Source of the DNA: Pseudomonas yangonensis
GTDB lineage: Bacteria; Pseudomonadota; Gammaproteobacteria; Pseudomonadales; Pseudomonadaceae
Direction: 5' to 3'
Length of the DNA stretch: 64,000 bases
Assembly: GCF_009932725.1 (NCBI RefSeq)
Contig: NZ_BLJU01000016.1
Coordinates: 1-64,000 of the forward strand
In this document: positions 44,211 through 53,619 of the stretch, piece by piece
Position numbering within the stretch: position 1 is the stretch's first letter
Layout of the letters: each line of letters opens with the position of its first letter
The notes under the pieces: model-generated
Databases searched by the model: none
Told to the model about the DNA's origin: nothing
The model's input: the letters and a program-made list of their open reading frames with translations, nothing else
Translations under genes and position numbers: made by a program

Positions 44211-44956
44211 AGGACTTTATCGGCGCCGATGATCAGGCGCTGCTCGAACGTCATGGCCTGGCCAGTTTCGAGGCGCTCTGGTCGCTGGAACTGCATGCGG
44301 TCGATGAGCCCAACAAGGCGCCGCGGGGCGGCTGGAGCAGTGTTTATCGGCTCGATCTGGACGGCCGGGTTTACTACCTCAAGCGCCAGAGCAATTATCT
44401 GACGCGAAGCTTGGCGCGACCACTGGGCGAGCCAACGCTGGCGCGAGAGTTTCGTAACATTCGCCGTTACCAGCGGTTGGGTATTCCAGCCATGAGCGCC
44501 GCGTTTTATGCCGAGCGGCATATCGCTGGCGAGCGCAGGGCTGTGCTGCTGACCCATGCATTGGAGGGCTGGCAGGATCTCGACAGCTGGCTGCCAGGTT
44601 GGCGTCAGCTCGCGGACGAGCAGCGGCAAGCGATCGTCAGCGCCTGCGGCGCCCTGGCCCGGCGAGTACACGAAAAGGGGCAGCTGCATGGCTGTTTCTA
44701 TCCCAAGCACATCTTTCTGCAGTCGCGGGAAGACGGCTTCGCGGCTCAACTGATCGATCTGGAGGAGACCCGGCCGCTGGTTCTTGGCGAGCGAGACAGG
44801 GTCAAGGATCTAGAGCCGCTGCTGCGTCGCACCAATTCCTGGAATGAGGCGGACCACGTAGGCTTCCTGACGGCCTATCTGGGCAGTGGAAAGGACGTGG
44901 ATCACTGGTTGCAGCGTCTCACGGCGCGCTTGAAAGACAAGGCTCAACGCCCATGA
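44207..44956 (+). CDS. wapQ: LPS core kinase-like protein WapQ, altered catalytic loop
   Basis: 249 residues of the InaA/WaaP kinase-like family. The ATP-binding lysine is in YYLKRQSNYLTR. The catalytic loop reads QLHGCFYPKHIFLQ: aligned to WaaP HRDCYICH, the catalytic Asp is replaced by Cys. The metal Asp in AQLIDLEETRP is kept. It may be an inactive partner or use an unusual mechanism; related InaA-like proteins may share the change. Translation is coupled on both sides (ATGA overlaps). Confidence 0.88.
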   Translation: MKDFIGADDQALLERHGLASFEALWSLELHAVDEPNKAPRGGWSSVYRLDLDGRVYYLKRQSNYLTRSLARPLGEPTLAREFRNIRRYQRLGIPAMSAAFYAERHIAGERRAVLLTHALEGWQDLDSWLPGWRQLADEQRQAIVSACGALARRVHEKGQLHGCFYPKHIFLQSREDGFAAQLIDLEETRPLVLGERDRVKDLEPLLRRTNSWNEADHVGFLTAYLGSGKDVDHWLQRLTARLKDKAQRP

Positions 44957-46383
44957 AGCTGGCCCTCCTGAACGAGGCGGGACGAAGTCCCGCACTGCCT
45001 TTGCTGATCGACCTGCCAAGCGGTACCGCGCTCGAGCTGTGCAGTCTGCTGCGCGTGTTGCCCGGGCAGCGCTACGTGGGCCGTGCACAGTGGCAAGGGC
45101 GCAGTGTGCTCGCCAAGATACTGGTTGGCAGCAAGGCTGAACGGCATTTCGAGCGGGAGTTGCAGGGCGCGCATTTGCTGGCTGAGCAGGGGTTATGCAC
45201 GCCGTTGCTGCTCGATCATGGCGTTGTTGCTGGCGAGGGTGGCTGGCTGCTGTTCGAGTTTCTGGATGTCGCCAGCAGCCTGGCGGATGAATGGCAGAGG
45301 GTCGTCGACGGGGCCTGGTTGAGCGATGCGCAGCAGCAGGTACTTGGCGAGGCTCTTGGTGTCATCGGCCAACTACATCGTCGCGGGCTTTGGCAGGAAG
45401 ACCTGCACCTGGACAACCTGCTACGCCATGAGGGCCGCCTATACCTGATCGATGGTGGTGGCATACGTTCCGAGACGCCCGGACGGCCGCTTTCCCGTGA
45501 TCGGGTGCTGGAGAACCTAGGGTTATTCTTCGCGCTGTTTCCCCGTGCTATCGATCACTTCATCGAAGAACTTCTGGTGCATTATCTGCTGGCAAATGGC
45601 GAGCATGCGCTGCCGTTGGAGGCGTTGCTCAGGGCGGTGGCCAAGGCGCGAGGACTGCGCATGCATTCGTTCATGGCCAAGATTCGCCGCGAGTGCACGG
45701 CCTTCCGCGTCTGGCGCGGGCCGTCGCGCCTGCAGGTAGTGAGGCGTGACGAGGACGCGGCGCTGGCGCCTGTCCTGGCCGACCCCGATGCTGCGATTGC
45801 TACCGGTGAACCGCTCAAGCTGGGCGGTTCTTCCACGGTGGCGCGTATCCGGCAGGGCGGTCGGCATCTGGTCATCAAGCGCTACAACATCAAAGGCTTC
45901 GGGCATTGGTTGCGGCGCTTCTGGCGTCCAAGCCGTGCCTGGCACAGCTGGTGCGAAGGCAATCGTCTGGATTTTCTCGGCATCGCGACGCCCAAGCCTC
46001 TGGCCGTGCTGGAACGGCGCACGTTTTGGCTACGCCGCCAGGCTTATCTGATTACCGAACATACGCCCGGTATGGATATAATTGCTCGTTTCGCCCCCTG
46101 CGGAGCAGACGAACTGCCTCCTGAGGCGGACCTGCTGGCGCTGGAGGCTCTGTTCGCAGCCCTTTTGCGTGAGCGCATCAGTCATGGCGACTGCAAGGGC
46201 AACAATATCCTTTGGCAAGACGGCCGCTGGGCGCTGATCGATCTTGATGCCATGCAGTACCATGGCCAAGCCAGCAGCTTCAAGGCGGCCTATGCGCGTG
46301 ATCGGGCGCGGCTGCTGCGCAACTGGCCGGCGGACAGCGCCCTGTACCGTGAGCTGGACCGGCGTTTGCCTACTATCACCTGA
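44953..46383 (+). CDS. Double-domain LPS kinase-like protein
   Basis: 476 residues with two kinase folds in one chain. The first (about 1-250) has a catalytic loop LWQEDLHLDNLLR, where His of HxD is replaced by Gln-Glu but Asp and Asn are kept, and a metal Asp in LYLIDGGGI. The second (about 260-476) has an ATP lysine in HLVIKRYNIKGFGH, a full loop ISHGDCKGNNILW and ALIDLDAMQYH. P. aeruginosa has a similar gene at this place (between wapQ and wapO). The substrate is not known; heptose or outer-core sugar is likely. It overlaps wapQ by 4 bases. Confidence 0.88.
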   Translation: MKLALLNEAGRSPALPLLIDLPSGTALELCSLLRVLPGQRYVGRAQWQGRSVLAKILVGSKAERHFERELQGAHLLAEQGLCTPLLLDHGVVAGEGGWLLFEFLDVASSLADEWQRVVDGAWLSDAQQQVLGEALGVIGQLHRRGLWQEDLHLDNLLRHEGRLYLIDGGGIRSETPGRPLSRDRVLENLGLFFALFPRAIDHFIEELLVHYLLANGEHALPLEALLRAVAKARGLRMHSFMAKIRRECTAFRVWRGPSRLQVVRRDEDAALAPVLADPDAAIATGEPLKLGGSSTVARIRQGGRHLVIKRYNIKGFGHWLRRFWRPSRAWHSWCEGNRLDFLGIATPKPLAVLERRTFWLRRQAYLITEHTPGMDIIARFAPCGADELPPEADLLALEALFAALLRERISHGDCKGNNILWQDGRWALIDLDAMQYHGQASSFKAAYARDRARLLRNWPADSALYRELDRRLPTIT

Positions 46384-46460
46384 GCCTTTCACGCGAAGGC
46401 TCATCGAAATCAAACAGTATCGGTTGTCGAGTCAGGCAGCCGCGTTAAGAGGCTTTATCC

Positions 46461-48236
46461 GTGGCATTGACGATTCTTGGCCTGTCCGGCGCCCTTAGTC
46501 ATGACCCTTCCGCTGCGTTGTACATCGACGGGAAGTTGATTGCAGCGGCTGAAGAAGAGCGTTTCGTGCGAGACAAGCACGCGAAGAATCGGATGCCCTA
46601 CGAGTCGGCCAAGTTCTGCCTGGAGCAGGCCGGTATCAAGCCGTCGGATGTCGATGTAGTGGCAATTCCCTTCGCGCCCATCAGTCTGTTCGGCAAGGCG
46701 CGCTGGCACTACGCCAAGCGTTACTGGTACGCACCGGATCGTGCCCTCGACGCCATCCTCATGGGCAATCGCCGCTACAAGCGTTATCGCAAGAAGATCG
46801 TCTGGTGCCTGGAGCAACTGGGTTTCGACGCCAAGAAAATCAAGATCGAGCCGGTCGAGCACCACCTGGCCCACGCCTCGAGCGCCTACCACTGCTCGGG
46901 CTTCCAGGAAAAGACCGCGATCCTCGGTATCGACGGCAAGGGCGAGTACGCCACTACCTTCTTCGGCTACGGCGAGAACGGCAAGATTCACAAGATCAAG
47001 GAGTTCTACGACCCGGACTCGCTCGGTGGCCTGTATGGTGCGATCACCGAGTACCTGGGCTTCGAGATGCTCGACGGTGAATTCAAGGTCATGGGCATGG
47101 CGCCTTATGGTGACGCCGCCAAGTACGATTTCTCGCGTCTGGCCAAGTTCGAGAACGGCGAACTGATCATCAACACTGACTACGCCAACGTCATTGGTTT
47201 CCGTCGCTACAAGGAAAACGGCAAGGGCTATTACTTCTCTCCCAAGCTAATCGAGTGGCTTGGCCCCAAGCGTGAAGGCGACATCGCCGACGATCCGTAC
47301 ATCCATTACGCTGCCAGCATGCAGGCGTTGTTCGAGAAGCTGGCGCTGGAGATGATGGATTACTATCTGGGCGACATCATTCGCGAAACCGGCAAGATCG
47401 CCTTCGCCGGCGGCTGTGCGCTGAACGTCAAGCTCAATCAGAAGATCATTGCCCGTCCGGAGGTCAAGGAGCTGTTCGTGCAACCGGCTTCCGGAGACGC
47501 CGGTACCTCGGTCGGCGCCGCTGCATACGTGTCTCACAAACGTGGCGTGCCGGTGGAAAAGATGGAACACGTCTACCTCGGCCCGGCTTACTCCAATGAG
47601 GACGTCATTGCCGCCTGCGCCCGCCATCCGAACGCGCCGAAGTGGCAGAAGATCGATGACATGCCGCAACGCATCGCCAGGATCATGGTAGACGGCAACC
47701 CAGTGGCCTGGTTCCAGGGACGTATGGAGTTTGGCCCGCGCGCCCTGGGCGGTCGTTCGATCATCGGTTGCCCGAGCATTCCTGGTGTGGCCGACCGTAT
47801 CAACGAGCAAATCAAGTTTCGCGAGCGCTGGAGGCCCTTCTGCCCGTCGATGCTCGACACCGTGGCGCCGCAGATGCTCAAGGTCGACCATCCGAGCCCT
47901 TTCATGACATTCACCTTCGAAGTCAACGACGAGTGGAAGGAGCGCGTCAGCGAAGTCGTTCACGAAGACGGTACTTCCCGCGCCCAAGTGCTCAAGCGCG
48001 AATACAATCCGCGCTGGTATGACCTGATGCTGGAGTTGGAAAAACTCACTGGCAATGGCGTGTCCCTGAATACCTCGTTGAATCGCCGTGGCGAACCAAT
48101 GATCTGTTCACCCACCGACGCGCTGAACATGTTCTACGGCTCGGATCTGCAGTACCTGATCATGGAAGACATTCTGGTGGTCAAGGAAGATGCTGCTGTT
48201 TCGGCTATCGCTGCAAACAGCGGTGTGGAGCAATAG
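46461..48236 (+). CDS. wapO: LPS core carbamoyltransferase
   Basis: 591 residues from GTG 46461, NodU/CmcH family. The N-terminal Kae1-like ATPase part has VEHHLAHASSAYHCSGF and ILGIDGKGEYAT, and the C-terminal YrdC-like part has WFQGRMEFGPRALGGRSII. It makes carbamoyl-adenylate from carbamoyl phosphate and ATP and transfers it to a sugar hydroxyl. Pseudomonas core heptose carries such a 7-O-carbamoyl group. The pyruvyltransferase-like gene begins 2 bases after the stop codon. Confidence 0.94.
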   Translation: MALTILGLSGALSHDPSAALYIDGKLIAAAEEERFVRDKHAKNRMPYESAKFCLEQAGIKPSDVDVVAIPFAPISLFGKARWHYAKRYWYAPDRALDAILMGNRRYKRYRKKIVWCLEQLGFDAKKIKIEPVEHHLAHASSAYHCSGFQEKTAILGIDGKGEYATTFFGYGENGKIHKIKEFYDPDSLGGLYGAITEYLGFEMLDGEFKVMGMAPYGDAAKYDFSRLAKFENGELIINTDYANVIGFRRYKENGKGYYFSPKLIEWLGPKREGDIADDPYIHYAASMQALFEKLALEMMDYYLGDIIRETGKIAFAGGCALNVKLNQKIIARPEVKELFVQPASGDAGTSVGAAAYVSHKRGVPVEKMEHVYLGPAYSNEDVIAACARHPNAPKWQKIDDMPQRIARIMVDGNPVAWFQGRMEFGPRALGGRSIIGCPSIPGVADRINEQIKFRERWRPFCPSMLDTVAPQMLKVDHPSPFMTFTFEVNDEWKERVSEVVHEDGTSRAQVLKREYNPRWYDLMLELEKLTGNGVSLNTSLNRRGEPMICSPTDALNMFYGSDLQYLIMEDILVVKEDAAVSAIAANSGVEQ

Positions 48237-48238
48237 CG

Positions 48239-49321
48239 TTGGCTGACAGCCAGGCGAGGCTGAAAGCGCTGCTGTTCAACGATACCTCTTCGGAGGGGCA
48301 CCACGGCTGCCATTTGGTGATGCAGCAGGTCTACATGCTGGCTGAGCAGGCTGGCATGGAGATTCTGCGCGCCTGCCCGATGCACCATGACTGGCAGACT
48401 GACGAGCAGCTACAAGACGACATCCGTGCTGCGGATATCTGCTTGGTCAACGGCGAGGGCACCATGCACGATGATGCGCCGCTGGCTCTGCGTTATGGTG
48501 CGCTGGCGCGGTATTGCCAGGAACACGGCGTCCCCTGTTTTCTGATCAATTCGGTTTGGCAGAACAACGTTAAGCTCAACGCTGATGCCTCTTGTTTTAC
48601 CCGCATTTTCGTTCGTGATGTTCTGAGTCAGGCTGCGCTGAACGAGATTGGCGTGTCGGCCGAGGTGGTTCCAGACCTGACCCTCTCCTATGAATGCAAG
48701 GCCGGTGCACCTGCTCGCCGTGGCCTGGTGATCAATGGAAGCGTTATCACGGAGCGCTTGCGTGAAGCCTGGCGCATCAGCTGTGCCAATCCCCAGCTGC
48801 GTTATGTCAGCATTCGAACGGTCGCTCCGCTACAGCTGGGTAAAGGCTTCGATATGTACCTGCGCAAGAACTTGCGCAAGCGGTTCAAAGCCTACCGCCG
48901 TATTGTTGCCAGTTACCTTCACCATTACCCCGCCGATTTGCCAAATTCGCGGATCGACAAGTTGCGCTGGCGTTACGCCGTGCTTTCTCCCGCGCGCTTC
49001 CTGAAGCTGCTGCTGCGCTCAGAAGGTGTAATCACGGGCCGTTTTCACCTTGTCACCCTGTGTCTGGTCACCGGCACTCCGTTCTACGCAATCCCGTCCA
49101 ACACCCACAAGATCGAAGCGCTGCTGGCGCAAGTCGGATTAAGTGGTCGTCTCCGCTCGTCCTACGAAGATGCCGTGGTCGATGCTCGTACCATCGCTTT
49201 CACTGAGAAGGAGCTAGGGGACGTCGAGCATTTTCTGCAAGACGCGCGCATTCAAGCGCAGGAAATGTTTGCAACTATGGCGGCGCTAGCCAGACGTCGC
49301 CGAGAGACCCTCTGCATGTGA
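48239..49321 (+). CDS. Polysaccharide pyruvyltransferase-family protein, TTG start
   Basis: 360 residues. TTG 48239 is preferred: GGAG of the wapO end is about 9 bases upstream, and the first ATG would cut into the domain. The signature elements are LVNGEGTMHDDA (nucleotide-like loop), VPDLTLSY and GVITGRFHLVTLCLVTGTPFYAIPSNTHKIE, which contains the family RFH and SNTHK motifs. Members add pyruvate ketals, or in some cases other groups, to sugars. The acceptor here is probably a core sugar, from the position in the operon right after wapO. Confidence 0.85.
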   Translation: MADSQARLKALLFNDTSSEGHHGCHLVMQQVYMLAEQAGMEILRACPMHHDWQTDEQLQDDIRAADICLVNGEGTMHDDAPLALRYGALARYCQEHGVPCFLINSVWQNNVKLNADASCFTRIFVRDVLSQAALNEIGVSAEVVPDLTLSYECKAGAPARRGLVINGSVITERLREAWRISCANPQLRYVSIRTVAPLQLGKGFDMYLRKNLRKRFKAYRRIVASYLHHYPADLPNSRIDKLRWRYAVLSPARFLKLLLRSEGVITGRFHLVTLCLVTGTPFYAIPSNTHKIEALLAQVGLSGRLRSSYEDAVVDARTIAFTEKELGDVEHFLQDARIQAQEMFATMAALARRRRETLCM

Positions 49322-49543
49322 TGATCATGCATGTTGATGAGGATGACTCATCAGTCAAGGTTTCTTCGCTACCGCTCATCTAAAAGACTGAACCAACCTG
49401 AAGATGTTTACCTCCGACTAATCGAGTCGAGGCTTTCAATCGCCTGGATTACAGCGATAAGGCGCTTTTCCAGCGGTAGTCGTCGCGACTTTCCTAAGTG
49501 CGTCCTCGCATTTGAATTGTCGGCGTGAACAGAGTTGGGATCA
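49322..49543. other. AT-rich gap between the conserved and variable halves of the LPS cluster
   Basis: I counted 85 G+C in 180 bases (47%) for 49321-49500, against clearly higher values in the flanking genes. A short frame at 49331-49528 has no family resemblance or good ribosome site. No promoter or terminator stands out. This looks like a recombination boundary or a new promoter region. Confidence 0.55.
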
Positions 49544-50680
49544 ATGAAGACCAATAAAAATAAGAGCCAGGCATGGGTCTTGCAGATCTGCCATGGCTAC
49601 GATGGGCCATTCCTCGATTGTGCCCGACAATATGCCGTGCTTTTTGCCGACACGCCTTACAAGGTCATGACCGTGTATCTGAGCGGCAAGTACGACCCAG
49701 AGGTGGCGACGGGATCTGCCTCTGATGAGGTGGTCTTTCTCGAGTACAGCAGTAAGCAGTTGAGGGGTCTGAAGCTCGGCGCGATACAGGCGATTCGTCG
49801 CATCGCGTCGCAACGTAACTTCGCCCTCTGCATTGCCCACCGCTCCAAGCCAGCCTATGTAGCAATGCTGGGTACGAGACTGCCGGTGATCGGCATTCAT
49901 CACGCGTTTGGTGATTACCGGCGCAAGTCGCGGCAGCTGTTTGCCAACCTGTTTCGCAAGCGGCTCTATCTGTTAGGGGTATCCGACGCCGTCCGTGATG
50001 ATTTACGCGCTTGCTTGCCGGGGTGGCCGCAGCAGCGCATTCAGACGCTGTACAACCGGATTGATCTGCAAGCCGTACAGTCCGAGCAGCTGTCACGTAC
50101 GGCCGCTCGCCAGGCACTTGGCTTGCCGAGTCAGGCTTGGGTGGTCGGTAACGTTGGACGGTTGCATCCCGACAAGGATCAGGAAACGCTTATCCGCGCC
50201 TTTGCCGACGCACTTCCTACCTTACCGGACAACAGCCTGCTGGTCATAGCGGGAGAGGGGCGGCTTGAGGCGAAGCTCAAGGCCTTGGTAGCCGAGTTGG
50301 GTATCACCGCGCAGGTTCGCTTCCTCGGGCAGGTGCCGCAGGCCCGGCGCTACTTCCGTGCTTTTGACATGTTCGCCCTCAGCTCTGACCACGAGCCATT
50401 CGGTATGGTGTTGCTCGAGGCCATGGCGGCTGGTTTGCCCGTGGTCTGCAGCGATTGTGGTGGCGGGCGTGAGGTGGTTGGCGAGAGCGGGGAGCTATTT
50501 ACCTTCGGTGATTGGCATGCCCTGTCTGCCAGTCTGCGAAACGTCGCATCTGTTCAGCAGGCAGAGCTGGAGCGGCTTCGCGAAGACATGCGCGGCCGGC
50601 TGGAAAGCCGCTTCGTCGACTCCGCGGTCGCTCCGCGGTTCTTCGATACGCTGTCTCGCTGGCCGGCATTTCGCCTGTGA
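49544..50680 (+). CDS. Glycosyltransferase family 4 (WapH-like), copy A
   Basis: 378 residues from ATG 49544, with GGGA upstream; a TTG at 49535 is possible. GT-B fold: N-terminal acceptor half with IGIHHAFGDYRRKSRQLF, C-terminal donor half with VVGNVGRLHPDKDQETLI and HEPFGMVLLEAMAAGLPVVC, giving E-x7-E. It is paralogous to the gene at 60483: both share YL-[SE]-G, an FLEY/FFEF-S motif, HxFG(D/E)Y and ARQALGLP. It would add an outer-core hexose, donor unknown. Its stop overlaps the GTG start of the next gene. Confidence 0.9.
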   Translation: MKTNKNKSQAWVLQICHGYDGPFLDCARQYAVLFADTPYKVMTVYLSGKYDPEVATGSASDEVVFLEYSSKQLRGLKLGAIQAIRRIASQRNFALCIAHRSKPAYVAMLGTRLPVIGIHHAFGDYRRKSRQLFANLFRKRLYLLGVSDAVRDDLRACLPGWPQQRIQTLYNRIDLQAVQSEQLSRTAARQALGLPSQAWVVGNVGRLHPDKDQETLIRAFADALPTLPDNSLLVIAGEGRLEAKLKALVAELGITAQVRFLGQVPQARRYFRAFDMFALSSDHEPFGMVLLEAMAAGLPVVCSDCGGGREVVGESGELFTFGDWHALSASLRNVASVQQAELERLREDMRGRLESRFVDSAVAPRFFDTLSRWPAFRL

Positions 50681-51591
50681 GTGCGAGTGAGCGCATCAGT
50701 GCGCCTTTGGTCAGCGTTATTGTGCCTTGCTACAACTATGCGTCATATGTGGGTGATGCACTGCGCAGCATTCTTGAGCAGGACTACCCGTCCATCGAGC
50801 TGATCGTGATTGATGATGGCTCGACCGATGACAGCGCGCGCTGTATCGAGGATGCGCTGCGCGACTGGCGCAGTTATCCGGTCGTGCGCCATGTGGAGTT
50901 CATCCGCCAGCCTAACCAAGGGGTTAGCGCAGCGCTGAACAAAGGGCTGGAACTGGCGCATGGCGAATTCGTGGCCACGTTCGATGCGGATGATGTCATG
51001 GTGCCCGGCCGCATCGCGTTGCAGGCCCATTACCTGATGATGCACCCGGAAGTCGGATGCCTTGGCGGGCGGGCGCTGCGTATCGATCAGCATGGCGCGG
51101 TACTGCCGAAAAAAAACAAGGCCCGTGAGATTCGCAGCTATGACTTCGCCCAGGCGCTTGCTCAGGCCTTGGTGGTAGGAGGGAATCTGGTGATGTATCG
51201 GCGCGATGCCATGCTTGCGGCCGGCATGTATGACCCTTCATTGCGTGTACAGGACTTTCAGATGACGCTGAAAATCGCCCGTGCCGGTTACCGTATCGAT
51301 GTCATACCCGACCCCGTGACCCTTTATCGCAAGCACGACGGAGGTTTGTCGCGTAACTATCTTGCCGAGTATCGTTACGGGATGCAGTTATTAGATCTTT
51401 TTCGCGACCATCCGGCTTACGAGTCTGGAAAGGCGCGGCTGCTAACCAAGATACTTGGCCCTGCTGTCACGCAGGACAAGCGGTTCGCATGGAGCCTTTT
51501 TGCGCAGATTCCCCTGCGACAATGGGATCGCCAGCTGTTCAAGCGCTTTCGACACCTTTTGTTCAAACCGCGAGCCAGGCAAGCGTGCTGA
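50677..51591 (+). CDS. Glycosyltransferase family 2, copy A
   Basis: 304 residues from GTG 50677, overlapping the GT4 stop by GTGA; a longer frame to 50512 would lie inside the previous gene. GT-A fold: APLVSVIVPCYNYASYVGDAL, DDGSTDDS, and TFDADDVMVPGRI with the DxD metal motif, then YRRDAMLAAGMYDPSLRVQDFQM. It is paralogous to the GT2 gene at 61628, and both follow a paralogous GT4 gene. Confidence 0.9.
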   Translation: MSASERISAPLVSVIVPCYNYASYVGDALRSILEQDYPSIELIVIDDGSTDDSARCIEDALRDWRSYPVVRHVEFIRQPNQGVSAALNKGLELAHGEFVATFDADDVMVPGRIALQAHYLMMHPEVGCLGGRALRIDQHGAVLPKKNKAREIRSYDFAQALAQALVVGGNLVMYRRDAMLAAGMYDPSLRVQDFQMTLKIARAGYRIDVIPDPVTLYRKHDGGLSRNYLAEYRYGMQLLDLFRDHPAYESGKARLLTKILGPAVTQDKRFAWSLFAQIPLRQWDRQLFKRFRHLLFKPRARQAC

Positions 51592-51697
51592 GCTGCCCGC
51601 AGTGTGCGGCAGCGCGGGCTCCTGGCAATCAAGCGATTATTAATTCGAGCTACCGGCCTGGTGTTGCAAAGCAGTACTCGGAGCCTAGGGATGACTG

Positions 51698-52771
51698 ATG
51701 GAGCAAATGCTCGATAGCGACATGACGCCTGTTGGCAAACGCAAGTATTTGATTCTGGATGGCATAAGTGGTGTGCCGCTAGGGCGCGAATTGTACGATG
51801 CCTTTCTCGCTGCTGGCGTGTCAGCGGTCCATTGGGATGCGTTGCAGCAGAAGCCACGTCGCTGGTATGGCGTGGCCTCGGCGCTGTACAAGGCGAGAAA
51901 CAAAGTCCGTGAGCGCGACGGCTTCACCCATTTGCCGCGGTTGTCGCTGCAACCGCTGCGCAAGCTGCTGGAGGAGGAGGAGCCGACACATGTTTTGGTG
52001 ATCGGCTTCCTGTACAAGCACTACGATGTTGATCAGGTGGCGAGTATGGTGCGTGGCGCCGGTGCACGCTTCATGCTCTACGATACCGATAGCTGCAACC
52101 TGTATTCCAAGCGTCGGGAATTTCTCTACTTCATCGGGCAGGAGCTGCCACGTTACGACCAGCTGTTCTCCTTCTCTGCGGTCACGACACGTTTCTTTCG
52201 GGAAACCTTGGGGCTGGAGGCTCTGCACTTGCCATTCGGTGCCGTGGTCCTGCCGCAACAGCAGGTTCAGCCGGAGCATGATGTGCTGTTCGTCGGCAGC
52301 GCCGATCTGCGCAGGGTGTTCCTACTGGAAAATATCCGTGAGCACGTCTCTGTGCGCGGTAATCGCTGGCGTCGTAACCGGGCCCTGATGTCTTCGGGCC
52401 TGCAGCAGCGCGTTGACGACAGAACGGTATGGGGCGAGGAGTTGCAGCGGTTGCTGCAGAGCTCCCGTGTCCTGCTCAACATCACCCGCTCGGATTTTTA
52501 TGGCGCCGAAACAGGCGTCAATCTAAGGATTTTCGAAGCGCTATCGGCAGGCTGTTTCCTGTTGACCGATTACTGTGAGGAAATCGCTGAGCTGTTCGCG
52601 CCAGGCGAGGAAATCGAGGTCTTTCGCTCAGGAACCGAACTGAGAAACAAGGTGCGTCATTATCTGGCCAACCCTGAAGAGCGTGAGCGTATCGCTCGTA
52701 AGGGACGGGAGCGCTTCCTTGCGGAGCACACCTGGGCGCATCGTGTGGCGCGCATTCTGGCCTGCTCCTGA
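51698..52771 (+). CDS. Glycosyltransferase, CgeB-like GT-B type
   Basis: 357 residues. The C-terminal half has VLLNITRSDFYGAETGVNLRIFEALSAGCFLLTDYCEEIAELF and a glycogen phosphorylase-like tail (IEVFRSGTELRNKVRHYLANPEERERIARKGRERF), the pattern of the CgeB / DUF3880-type transferases. The N-terminal part (YLILDGISGVPLGRELYDAF) is not close to the other transferases. A second ATG 12 bases later is possible. The 106-base gap before it shows no clear signal. Confidence 0.82.
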   Translation: MEQMLDSDMTPVGKRKYLILDGISGVPLGRELYDAFLAAGVSAVHWDALQQKPRRWYGVASALYKARNKVRERDGFTHLPRLSLQPLRKLLEEEEPTHVLVIGFLYKHYDVDQVASMVRGAGARFMLYDTDSCNLYSKRREFLYFIGQELPRYDQLFSFSAVTTRFFRETLGLEALHLPFGAVVLPQQQVQPEHDVLFVGSADLRRVFLLENIREHVSVRGNRWRRNRALMSSGLQQRVDDRTVWGEELQRLLQSSRVLLNITRSDFYGAETGVNLRIFEALSAGCFLLTDYCEEIAELFAPGEEIEVFRSGTELRNKVRHYLANPEERERIARKGRERFLAEHTWAHRVARILACS

Positions 52772-52802
52772 TGGCGGTGATTCTTACGTTTTGAGATATC
52801 GC

Positions 52803-53594
52803 ATGAACGATTTTTCCTCATCGTCGCCCGTGTGGTTTGATGTGGTGATACTCAGCTTTGCCAGGGATGACGCCCTGCGCCAGGTTACCGAGCATTGCCT
52901 GGACTCTCTGGTCGCCTCCGAAGATCCTGAGCAGATTCGCTTCCGTATCTGGGTGCTCGAGTCGAATGCACAAGCGCCTGTCTATACGCAGCCGGGAGTG
53001 GAAACGCTCTATCCCAAGGGCGCGTTCAATTACCATGCCTATATGAACATCGGCATTCGCGAAGGGCAGGCGCCTTTCGTGGCCATTTGCAACAACGATC
53101 TGTCTTTCCATGCTGGCTGGGCTTCTGAGCTGCTCAGCGTGTTCGAACAGGACCCGAGTGTCAGCAGTGCCAGCCCGGCTTGTTCGCTGCATCATCCAGC
53201 CAAGGGTTTTCCTCTGGACAGCGGCGTCTATCCGGGTTACGGCGTGCTGCGGGAAATTTCCGGGTGGTGCCTGGTATTTCGTCGCTCGATTCTGGATGTT
53301 ATCGGCGCTCTGGATGAGCGGTTTTTCTTTTGGTACGCCGACAACGACTATGCCTTGACGCTACAGGCAAACGGATTGCGGCATGTGCTGGTCACCTCTT
53401 CGGTGGTCGATCATCTCGATAGCCGCACCCTGAGCACTCATACTTCCGCTCGCCAGTGGTTGATGACCAAGCGAGCCAAGTACGTCTTCGAGGAAAAGTG
53501 GCTCGGCCGCAGTCGAGGCTACCTGTTGCGCAAGAAGCTCAAGCTGTACCTCAAGTTTCCGCTCTATTATCTGGGACTAAAGAAAGTTAAATGA
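52803..53594 (+). CDS. Glycosyltransferase family 2 (rhamnosyltransferase-like)
   Basis: 263 residues from ATG 52803; the upstream frame to 52683 lies inside the previous gene. Motifs: WFDVVILSFARDDALRQV, VAICNNDLSFHAGW, holding the NND version of DxD, SGWCLVFRRSILDVIG, and FFFWYADNDYALTLQANG. The 'cognate' D-N-D motif and Gly-Trp-Cys motif are common in transferases that extend core or O-chains. Donor sugar unknown. Confidence 0.85.
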   Translation: MNDFSSSSPVWFDVVILSFARDDALRQVTEHCLDSLVASEDPEQIRFRIWVLESNAQAPVYTQPGVETLYPKGAFNYHAYMNIGIREGQAPFVAICNNDLSFHAGWASELLSVFEQDPSVSSASPACSLHHPAKGFPLDSGVYPGYGVLREISGWCLVFRRSILDVIGALDERFFFWYADNDYALTLQANGLRHVLVTSSVVDHLDSRTLSTHTSARQWLMTKRAKYVFEEKWLGRSRGYLLRKKLKLYLKFPLYYLGLKKVK

Positions 53595-53619
53595 ACAGTG
53601 GCTTTTCGGGACGTGTCGC

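Noticed and set aside
49331..49528. 65-codon frame in the AT-rich gap
   Set aside because: Poor ribosome site and no resemblance to any family; could be a relic but nothing supports a gene.
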